Below, in pieces: positions 55,801 to 64,000 of a stretch of 64,000 bases of DNA (position 1 is the first letter of the stretch; each line of letters starts with the position of its first letter). This DNA is from Chionoecetes opilio (Eukaryota; Arthropoda; Malacostraca; Decapoda; Majidae). The notes below the pieces were generated by a model that was given only the letters and a program-made list of their open reading frames with translations, made no database searches and was not told where the DNA came from. The translations under genes and the position numbers were made by a program. The DNA is taken from assembly GCA_016584305.1 (NCBI GenBank), contig JACEEZ010001777.1, positions 583,854 to 647,853 of the forward strand, written 5' to 3'.

Positions 55801-58800
55801 CTGCCCCGGAAATTTGGGAGGTGAGTTTTTTGGGCAGCGGGGTTGGGTTTTTTCTTAGGCCACTCAACGGTGCAGAGAAAGTTTTTAAAGGGGATTTAAA
55901 ACAGCCCTCATCAAGGACGAACTCGGATCACGAGAAACGCCCACTGGGAAATTCTTCTTTTTTGGGGACCTTTTCTGTTAGTATCCTTTGAGATCTTTTC
56001 TGTAAAAGTTTGGTGCGGGAGTTTTGAATATTTCTTGACACAAACCAAACTCTGCCCGCCCCCCCAAATAAGAGCCGTACGGGAAAAAGCCCCCTTTCCT
56101 CCCTTCCCCTGTTTAGTATAGTATTATAATAGGCTTGTATAGTTTGTATGTAGTTTTGTTTTGGGTTTTTTTTCCATTTGTTTGGGTTTTTTTTTACAGG
56201 GAGGGGGGGGGGGTTTTCGCATAAGAAGGAACACCTCAAAATAAAAGCACCTTTCCCTTTAAACACCCCCCCCCTTTTCCCTTTTAAATTTTTACCAAAA
56301 AAATACTCCTTTAAAAAGTTTTTAAAACCAAAAGTTGTGGTAACTGGGGTTTTCCCGGAGGTACTGGGGAGCCCAGGAGAGAAAAAGGGGAAAGGCATTG
56401 TGCCCGGGGTTATTGCGGTAAAAACCCTTTTCCCAAAACCCAATCAGCGGGAAAAGATATTGTAAAGGGCTCACTCACTAAACAAAACAGCACCCACTGG
56501 GGACCCCCCAAACTCAAACTAAATCTCAACCCCCTCTCCTCCCTCCTTTTTCCCTACGAAAGTGTTGGCCAAAGCCATCACCAGGGAGAGGGGGGGTCAA
56601 AAACCCCCTTAGGCAAAACACCCAGTACCCCATTCATTTGTGGGGGGGAAAAGGGGTTTGGGGGAAATTTTTTGGATTTTTTTTTGGGGGAAAAATTTGA
56701 GTCTTTAAGCCGGGTAAAATAGGGTAGGTACACACCCCTCAAGTTAACCCCCAGGGCCTACCATCCCCCCCCGGGAGGTAAAGGGGCCAAAACGGCGCTG
56801 TGGCACACTTTAAAAAAAATTTAAAAAAATTTTTAAAATTCGGACTAAATAAGCATTTTTTACAGTTTTTTCAATACCCATTTTTCGCGACCCGGGGTTT
56901 CGGCTATGCCTCCGGAAGAAAGCAAGCCCCAAAACTCGGGGGGTAGGGGTAGTCGTAAATGACTTTAAAAATTTTAAAGTATGAGAGCCCCCCTAGAGGG
57001 GCTACAAACTGGGGAAAAAGAGGGGGCCCTGAAAAACGCTGTGAAAAAAAGTGCTTACAACTACTTTTATTACCTCAAATGGGGGGAAACTTTAAAATTT
57101 CTTTTTAGTGAAAAATAATTTTAAAAAATCACCTATATCGGCACATAAAAAATGCCCAATTTACAGAAAAATCTAAACTTCAACCTCATTGCGCGACCCC
57201 TTAAAAAATTAATATTTTTAGACAGATTCTACATACTTGTTCTTTGAGCCAAAAGGAAAAAACCTTTTGATGCCCTCCCGGGTAAAAAATTCCCCTCAAA
57301 TAAGGGGCAAACCTAATATAAATATTAATTTTAAATTATATATATATTAAAATTTTATATATATATATTAATAATATATATTATTAAATAAAATATCTAT
57401 ATTTTTATATATATATTTTATATATATATAAAAATTTTATATATATATATAAATATTTATATATATTAAAATTTTATTAGGGGTAAAAAAAGTTTAATTT
57501 TCCCATTTTTAATTTATAATAGAAAAAATTATTAAATTTGATAAATTTATAAAATTTTTGGGGGGGCCATAAAAAAATTTGTTTTTTTTCCCCTTTTGGG
57601 GGGAAAGGGGGAAACCCTTTAAAAAAAACCCCATTTAGCAAAAATTTTCCCTCTTGAATATTGAGGGGGGGGGGATTACCCCCCAAATTTGTTTTAACCC
57701 TTGGGCCGGGGAAGGGAATTGCTCCCCTTGAGGCAGGGCCTCCCCTTAGGAGGGCTGGGGTGTTTCCCCTCTTTGTTTCCCCCCCGGGTTGGGGATCAGG
57801 GGGAACCCCCCTTGGGGGGCTTCCGGGGGGGGAAACCCAGGTCCCGGCTGTGTGTTGGGCGAAGGGCCCTCCCCAATTGGGGGGACGGCCTTTCCCGTTT
57901 TTTCCGCCCGGGGTTGGGGACCGGAAGGTCGGCTTTTTTCCCGGTTGAAGAGGGGAAGGGTTGTTTTTGGGGGCAAGGGAAGCCCCCCCCGGGGGGGGCC
58001 AAAATGGTTTTTGGGGCCGGGGGGAGGGGAACCCTTGGTGGGGGTGGGAGGGTTGGGATTTGCTTGGCGGGTTTTTTTCCCGGGTCCCTTTAAACGTAAA
58101 AGGGTGGCCTGTACAATTGCTTTTTTTGTCGGAGCCCGGGAGACGGGGAGGTCGAACCCGTGACAGGCCAATGAGATCCCTTCGGGTAAAATACCAGAAA
58201 TGGCGGATCCGATGGTGGCAGGCCTTCCGGGGTCTTTCGTCCCTGGCCTGAAAGGGTGTTTCCTTTAATCCCCCAACCCAAATCGTTGGCGGGAGCGTAA
58301 GGGTGAACCGTCGATTCGAACCATCCAGGACCCTAGATCTCGGTTTTCGAACGATGAGAAAACCCTGGAGGGCTGACATTTTCTCAAAGGGGTAACACCC
58401 CCAAATCAGCTGCTCCCCAAACAAGATCATCTTCAAGCGTAAATGAACCCCGCCATCCAACCCCGCTCGAGAAGCCCCTCCGGGGCTACGATCGAGGTCT
58501 TCGGAAAAGCCCCCGCCCAGGAAAAGGATGCTCACCGCGGTTTCCCTTTAGCGTCCCCGGGGCGGGTTTGGGGCGGGAAACAACGTTTCCCAAAAAATTT
58601 AATGAATTTGTCCCTCTTGGAGACCCGAGCTCCGGGGAGATTTCGTTTGGGGGGAAAGGGGTTTTTTGCCCCGGTTGAGTAAGGGCCAGTATCTTTTAAA
58701 AAGAGAGAAATAGGGATCTCAGGACCAGAAATGACCCCCAAACCCCGTTTGAAAAGGCCCTTTTCAAGGCCAAGTTTTGTGGCGTGGGGACACAAGCAAG

Positions 58801-59755
58801 TGAAAAGAGGGGGGCGGGCCCGATCTTTTGTTCAAGATGGTGGCCCTGCAACCAGAGGCCCAGTGTTTTGGGACTGGTTGTGTCGAAGCACATCGCCCCC
58901 GAATCTTCCTGGAAACCCCCCGTTTCTAGAGCCTCGAACACAGCCCGTAGCGGCGGGGAACACCTTCCCAGTTTCAGTTTTTGGGGCTCCTAGGAGCTTT
59001 TTCCACCTTTTTCCTGTTACGAGGATGGCAATCCCTTTTGCGCGAGTTGCCCTCGTCCTGAGGAAGGGCTTCCCCTCCCAATGAACGGAAAAAGGGGTAG
59101 GGTAAAAAAAAAAAAATCTCTTTTATGTCCTTCGGGCCAAAGGGGGACCTGGCTTTGCTCTTGCCTGTCGAATGGACTCGGGATTCAGCCCCAAGCTCTT
59201 GTGGGTCGTGGGCCCCAAACCCTTCCGTAGCCGCCCCAATTTTAAGGGCTTGGCGGCCCACTGACCTCAGTTCTGTCAAGGGCCTTTCCGAAGAGAAACA
59301 GGGGATAGGACGGACTTTGGCCCCGTTTTCCTCAAAACGCTTTGGGGGAAAAGCGGGCCCCGGCGTCGGAAGAAGGCGATGTTTTTTGGCCGCGTTGGCT
59401 TGGGCCCTTTATGATCAGACGATGACGACTCCAGCCCCCACCAATTCTTCTCCTTTTGGCGTCCCGTTGACCCGGTTCGTGGAGGGGGAGTTTCACGTCG
59501 GCCCAAAACCATTCTTTCAGCTTTCTTTCCAGACCACCCAAACGAACCCCGCCTCCCCATTCTCCCCGCTGGGGAAGAAGGAATTCCCTTTTCTTCAGGA
59601 AAGGGCATCAGAGTGAGGGCCCCGGGGGAGTGGGGCGATGTCCAAAAGGGCTGGGAGACTTTCTTGGGAAAGGGCTTTTTGTTTTTTTGGCAGGGGGTGG
59701 GCTCCCGGATTCTTTCTTTTTTCTCAGGGGTCTTTTCCCCTCGTCAAAAAGTCCC
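55801..59755. other. Error-prone, GC/homopolymer-rich sequence, unassigned
   Basis: Long runs of G, C, A and T dominate. Short blocks near 56740-56775 recall the Tigger interior (cagggcctaccatcc), and (TA)n lies at 57310-57475. A 352-codon minus-strand frame (57477-58535) and several 100-160 codon frames (58443-59616) are Pro/Gly/Arg-rich, lack recognisable domains and overlap on both strands. I treat them as composition artefacts or remnants of an unidentified retroelement. Confidence 0.5.
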
Positions 59756-59989
59756 CTAAACTTTCCTCCTCACGCTAGTTTCTGCGATGGTGGGGATCCT
59801 AGCTCGTGTCCAGAAGTCGAGGACCTCCTTTGCAGCCTCAGCTGCACTCTGCTGCACCGTCTTCTTCTCTTCCTTGTGTGCGTAGAAAAAATCGTCGTAA
59901 ACGTCTCCACGGCTGGGTAGTTTTGCTCCTGTGATAGTAGGAACACTATGGCCAAGAAGCCAAACTTCAGTTTGCTTTCTCGTGGTCAT
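59756..59989 (-). CDS. N-terminal fragment of an uncharacterised multicopy ORF
   Basis: An open frame starting MTTRKQTEVWLLGHSVPTIT continues with KLPSRGDVYDDFFYAHKEEK and SAAEAAKEVLDFWTRARIP before a stop. I recall similar proteins (KLPS..VL..FF..H...KKTV..SA......FW..ARIPT) as an unnamed repetitive family in invertebrates, with the region here corresponding to the first ~75 residues. The rest is missing. Upstream sequence (ctgaaactttgcacacacag) looks like untranslated leader. No function is known to me. Confidence 0.5.
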   Translation of the reverse strand: MTTRKQTEVWLLGHSVPTITGAKLPSRGDVYDDFFYAHKEEKKTVQQSAAEAAKEVLDFWTRARIPTIAETSVRRKV

Positions 59990-60259
59990 GACCTGAGGGC
60001 GAAAAGAGGAAATGTTCAAGATCGATCCGCCACCTCTAAATATCAACCGATTAGCCTGAAACTTTGCACACACAGTTTCTAAGTACATGGCATAATACCA
60101 AAAGTACATGAAAAAATTGACTTTGAAAAATAACCCTATGCGCTATTGGCACCCTAATATATATATAACACGCCTTGGTTTTCTAACATAATTAGTTCCA
60201 AAAAATTGCTCTAAAACCGATTTGTTCTAAACCGAAACAAATTTTCCATAAGAAACAAT

Positions 60260-60605
60260 ATAAAATGGATTAATCCGTTCCTGACCCCCAAAATAAAGGC
60301 CTTTATACCTTTTTAGCTGTGTTTCATGCATAAAAATGCCTATATATGCAAACACATCAGTCTCAGAACTTGAACCTGGGTTTTCTGAGAAAATCCTGGT
60401 GCAAAAGCCCTGCTTTCTCATAAATGATAGCCTCCGAAAACTGTCGCCGGCCAACTGCTTTCGTTGATCCAAATCAATAGCAACTTTTCTACTTCTTCTA
60501 AGGTCTGCAATCTTTGCTTGGTGATCACAGTCACTCCTTTGGCAACATTAGCATCCTTATTGCTTCTTTGTTCTTGAGAATGTACAGATCGATGACTTTG
60601 CTAAG
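60260..60605 (-). pseudogene. Tigger transposase, HTH-Tc5 region
   Basis: Across frameshifts the minus strand reads ILKNKEAIR, VAKGVTVITKQRLQTLEEVE, KLLLIWINE and AGDS..EAI, then a PGSSSE-like block. This is the junction between the CENP-B N-terminal HTH and the second (Tc5/CENP-B) HTH of jerky/Tigger transposases. No DDE domain follows before the element's end. Confidence 0.8.
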
Positions 60606-60654
60606 CTGAACTGCAAAGCCAGATCCGAGACGCGAACACCATTTTCATGGTCTG

Positions 60655-61505
60655 GACCCAGCAACGGAGGTGGTATCTCCAGCAACGACCAGCTCTCCCA
60701 CTACCTAGATACTACCTGTCCTTACTACAGAACCCAGCAAGCCTCCCTCGGTAGGTAGGAAACGGTAGGAAGGCCCTGACTGGCTAAGGCGTCATCCGTC
60801 ACCAGCCAATGACAAACTGTTTTTAAAACTTCTCGACCAATCACAAGCCAGCCAGACATATTTTCGGGCAAGTAATGGCATGCCAGACTGCCTTATCCCC
60901 GCCTTCTTTCTGCCGAGTCTGCCCCGTCATCTCAAACTAATTCTGGTTTTTTTTTTAGAATGCTTGCGTTTTAAGGAGTTTTAATGTATCAGATAGTACG
61001 GATATATAAGGAAGAGCAGTGTTGCTAGTGGTTTAGTGGTAGAAGGTTAAATATGGATATAGGTATGTGGGTTAAAATAGTGAATATTTGTGTTATGGGG
61101 TGGCCCGCGGCAAGAATGTTTTTCTGTCACTCACTGCCCCGCCAGTCATAAGCGCATAAAGATGTTATGATGACCTCATAACACTCTTTAAATCACCCTT
61201 ATTTAAGGTGATACACGGTGCTATATTGATTTAGATAATGACACGTGTATATAACATCTCACCATAATCACTAAGTTCTATAATAACGAGTATTAAGACG
61301 TTTAACCCTGCCCAACCTACCGTGGCGGAGGAGCGGGCGGCCTGCCCCGCACGCCGCCTCTCTCAAAACCCGCCGTCATCCGCCTCACCCGTGCCTTCCT
61401 GAAGAAGACAAGTCAGCTCCCATGCCTGTGATAGCACCATAGGATATCCCCAGGGATCATAGGATTCCTCAAGGCGTCTCGCACCCCTACTAAATATTAC
61501 CAAAG
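60655..61505. mobile_element. Composite repeat: MITE interior plus LINE 3' tail (copy 3), inside Tigger
   Basis: The best preserved copy of the family: ccagcaacggaggtggtatc at 60657, tgtatcagatagtac (60985), caagaatgtttttctgtc (61110), ataacgagtattaagacgtt (61282), then the LINE tail from 61310 with cctgtgatagcaccatagga (61424) and ggattcctcaa. The boundaries with Tigger sequence are only approximate. Confidence 0.7.
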
Positions 61506-61849
61506 AGATCCCACTTGGTGTTGATATCCACCTCACAGGCTTCATGATGCTGCTGCTGCTGCCGCGGCCGCGCTGCTAGACGTGGATGAGACCATTGCTT
61601 GTATTTCATCTCTTTACTCATATATATGAACAATAGCCATTCAATGCGATTATATGTCTACATTCACCTAGAAAAATTATATTTCATAGCATACCAAGCA
61701 GTAATAAGCGAGCCTGGAGACTTTCTACCTCTCCTAATACCAGTCTCGAGCAAGTCGTTGGCCAGCGTGCACGTTTACCACCAAACTTACGACCTAGCCG
61801 CCCTTGGGTTCGAGTTACCACCGAAGTCGGACTTCCCACCAAAAAAAAA

Positions 61850-61969
61850 GTGGTAAGTGCTTCGTGGGTTCCCGCCCATGCTTCGTATGATCTCTTTCTT
61901 CACCTCTATTGTTGTTTTCACTATTTTCCTTTTCGCCTTTATGCTTTCACTAGCTTTCTTAGGTCCCAT
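61850..61969 (-). pseudogene. Tigger transposase N-terminus
   Basis: MGPKKASESIKAKRKIVKTT then IEVKKEIIR is the typical start of jerky-type Tigger transposases (CENP-B N-terminal HTH). The frame breaks after IIR where relatives read a second helix, at the border of the inserted composite sequence. Confidence 0.8.
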
Positions 61970-62240
61970 GGTGGCTTATGGAATAAAAAAAATAGAAGAA
62001 ATAATGCACAACACAAGAAAAATGTCAAAATCAAAGAACACTTCGAGCGGATGTTCTCTGAGTGAGGGCCGCGGCGTCATGACCGCACAGTGAATCAGTG
62101 ATGCCGTGCTGCTCTTGCCAAATAGCTTGTTCGGCAACCGAGTTATCGTACGACAACCGGTGCAATTATGAGTTTGAAATTCTGTTTGTGAACCGATTTG
62201 TTCAAAAAGTGAGACGTTCGAAACCCGAGGTTTGACCGTA

Positions 62241-62823
62241 TATATGTTATACATATTGTGTATATATGCGTTTCAAGGTTATTTTATGCGTTTCAAGGTT
62301 ATTTTATAACAAGAATTTTGATAATCGTTGCATTGCATGCTGACTAGTTGGAATTCTTTAGGAAAATAATAACGATAAAATAGCATTTTCTGTTCTACAA
62401 TATTGAACTTAAATATACACACACAAATTATATAAATTTTGGCCAGTCCTGGGAGGTCAGTATTTTGAGTTAAGGTCACTTACAGGTCATTCTAGGTCAC
62501 ATGGCATGCTGTATGGTAGGTTCCACCTCATTCTGTGCCACTGCTTTTTTCCACCTTTTTCTTGCATTTTCTCTATTAGCCTCACTGCTGACCTTCGACT
62601 TACTTAAGAGAGGCGTTCTCACTTTGTTTAGCTCTCGAGAACAATGCAGACCATAAAAAAAATTGCACAGATGGGAACGCATGTGAATACATAAACTATA
62701 TGCTTATTTATCCCACACTTCTGACTCACTTGAGCGCCTTATTGCCACCACACCCTGTCAGACCTGTCATACAGGGATATTAGAGCATAAGATACAGAAA
62801 AAAGGACAAATTATAAAATATTA
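62241..62823. other. Unassigned sequence
   Basis: A 22-bp unit (atgcgtttcaaggttatttt) is duplicated at 62267-62306. A 61-codon minus-strand frame (62497-62682) ending RKRWKKAVAQNEVEPTIQHAM has no family I can name. Confidence 0.45.
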
Positions 62824-62893
62824 CAGGAGAACCTCATTTAACCGGCATTCAAAAAAAACGGCAGCCTCAAACAACGGCACTAATCAACCCAGG

Positions 62894-62930
<37 letters not shown>

Positions 62931-63445
62931 CCTCACTGATAAACTCTGGAACTCTCTTCCTGTTTCTATTTTTCCACTTTCCTATGACTTACATCTTTTC
63001 AAAAGAAGAGTAACAAGATTAGATTAGATTAGATATTTATTGACCACAAAAAATACAAATATACGATGCGGCAATGTTGTCATGGTCCGTGGTCCATATA
63101 TTAACCATAAAAAACTAAATTTGCAAAACAAGAAGACTTAACATAACAAAACAAAGAAAAAAACAACAACCTTACCCATAATACTAAAATAATGTCTATA
63201 GATACAAATCCCACTTTCGCAATAAAAGGGGATAAAATACGAACATTTCAAGTAAAAAGTAAAAAGAACCTATACAAAATAATTAGCTTAACACCAAGTA
63301 AAAAGCCTCCCGAACTAAATTGGCCCACCCCTCTTTTTTATTTTATTCTCTTACTGTCTTCTTTATAGGGACTGGCAACTAAGCGGCCTTTGTGTTACCC
63401 ATTTTTGTTGTGCCCTTGGCCGGTTCCTTGCGATGGGGGAAAAAG

Positions 63446-63486
<41 letters not shown>

Positions 63487-63590
63487 ATTTTGGGCGATTC
63501 CATAAGAGTAACTCTCAAAACAACGGCAAAATGAGTTATCCGGCATGCGCTCCCCCCCCCGAGGGTGCCGGATAAACGAGGTTTTCCTAC
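62824..63590. mobile_element. TA-flanked MITE carrying a captured LINE 3' tail (copy 2)
   Basis: Ends CAGGAGAACCTCATTTAACC and the complement of GTAGGAAAACCTCGTTTATC, with TA at 62822-62823 and 63591-63592. The interior has the same poly(T), LINE B tail, poly(A) and gggattttgggcgattccat order as 3536-4009, but the LINE tail is interrupted by a 279-bp insertion (63018-63296). Confidence 0.85.
63018..63296 (-). mobile_element. 5'-truncated retroposon inserted in the captured LINE tail
   Basis: Read on the minus strand it ends in aataaatatc followed by (taatc)n, a typical LINE/SINE 3' repeat. AGTAACAAG (63009-63017) and AGTAAAAAG (63297-63305) form a likely 9-bp target duplication with one mismatch. 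Confidence 0.65.
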
Positions 63591-63592
63591 TA

Positions 63593-64000
63593 TGTTTATC
63601 AATCACGGCACAAGCAGGGGTGCGGTACAGAGCATTAGAGCACCAGGGCATTTAAAGTTTTAAAGGGCTAGAGCGCCTCATGCACTAACAGATATGCGCA
63701 CAGATGCGTCTGACCCCACCCAATTCACATACTGAAAACCAAATTTTCTAATTTTTGGAGACGAATTGAAAGATTTTCCCCTTAAGATAGTTTTATAGTA
63801 ATGCTCAAAAAGTTAATGATTATCTCTTTTCTCAGTGATCCTCAACATCATCCATAAAAGTTAATATTTTTCTTTCCTCTAAACATCTTACAAAAACATA
63901 AAAATACTCATTAAACACAACACTCATTGTACAAACATATAAACATGCTCATCATTATTGATAAGAAACTGCAATCAACTTTCTATCAACCTATAAAAAG
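63593..64000. other. Unassigned sequence at the right edge
   Basis: AT-rich with no recognised gene or repeat. Confidence 0.4.

Larger units (their letters stand above)
60167..62238 (-). mobile_element. Tigger element (jerky-type transposase), split by a composite repeat
   Basis: The right end is the complement of CGGTCAAACCTCGGGTTTCG, flanked by TA (62239-62240). The left end carries ccttggttttctaacataat, the matching diverged terminus, preceded by TA (60165-60166). Transposase pieces lie at 61969-61850 and 60605-60260 on the minus strand. About 1.2 kb between them is foreign (composite repeat, GCT/GCC-rich stretch). Confidence 0.75.

Noticed and set aside
57477..58535. 352-codon minus-strand open frame
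   Set aside because: Its Pro/Gly/Arg-rich composition follows the homopolymer G/C runs, several other frames are open over the same stretch on both strands, and no domain is recognisable.
58090..59616. DIRS- or BEL-type retroelement
   Set aside because: I looked for tyrosine recombinase, RT and RNase H motifs on both strands and found none that held up.
62497..62682. Host exon candidate (RKRWKKAVAQNE...)
   Set aside because: No consensus splice sites around the open segment and no protein family recognised.

Overview
The window looks like intronic and intergenic DNA of a large, repeat-rich arthropod genome, most likely a decapod crustacean. This rests on the types of mobile element present (Tigger/pogo, piggyBac, hAT, Tc1, BEL/Pao, Gypsy and several non-LTR retrotransposon families) and on abundant (TA)n, poly(A) and triplet repeats. 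There are no bacterial operons, rRNAs, CRISPR arrays or convincing functional tRNA genes. The only host-gene sequence I can support is one 126-bp coding exon on the minus strand at 11242-11367. It has canonical splice sites and resembles the N-terminal half of the peroxisomal import receptor PEX5.

Layout, left part (1-29 kb, clean sequence). A BEL/Pao integrase fragment lies at the left edge, followed by a Tigger-type element and a TTAA-flanked piggyBac-type MITE. From 2.6 to 10.8 kb one minus-strand LINE copy is broken by four insertions. One of these is a 4.1-kb element with 43-bp terminal inverted repeats, and it holds another LINE that is itself split by a piggyBac MITE. The PEX5-like exon follows, then LINE fragments at 12.2-14.2 kb and 14.7-15.0 kb. 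At 15.1-23.4 kb a piggyBac element is split by a 5-kb hAT element, and the hAT is split in turn by a 609-bp foldback element and a 1-kb TA-flanked MITE. Pogo-like MITEs and a 3.7-kb LINE with endonuclease and reverse transcriptase regions (24.9-28.6 kb) complete this part.

Right part (29-64 kb). A GC-rich Gypsy element with two LTRs (29.1-33.8 kb) is followed by a second Gypsy fragment (35.0-38.3 kb), a decayed minus-strand copy of an uncharacterised multicopy arthropod ORF (39.0-40.8 kb), and many TA-flanked elements separated by (TA)n tracts. These include a Tc1 element (50.5-51.9 kb), Tigger elements (51.9-53.5 and 60.2-62.2 kb), two copies of an element with CCGTATTT-type ends, and composite repeats carrying a LINE 3' tail. 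Much of 30-38 kb and 46-60 kb shows distorted homopolymers and broken frames, consistent with poor consensus quality, so annotation there is limited.

No protein-coding element here appears intact. Transposases and reverse transcriptases all carry stops, frameshifts or insertions. The most informative features are the nesting order, the exact target-site duplications that restore the host reading frames, and the repeated finding of LINE 3' tails inside TA-flanked MITEs.
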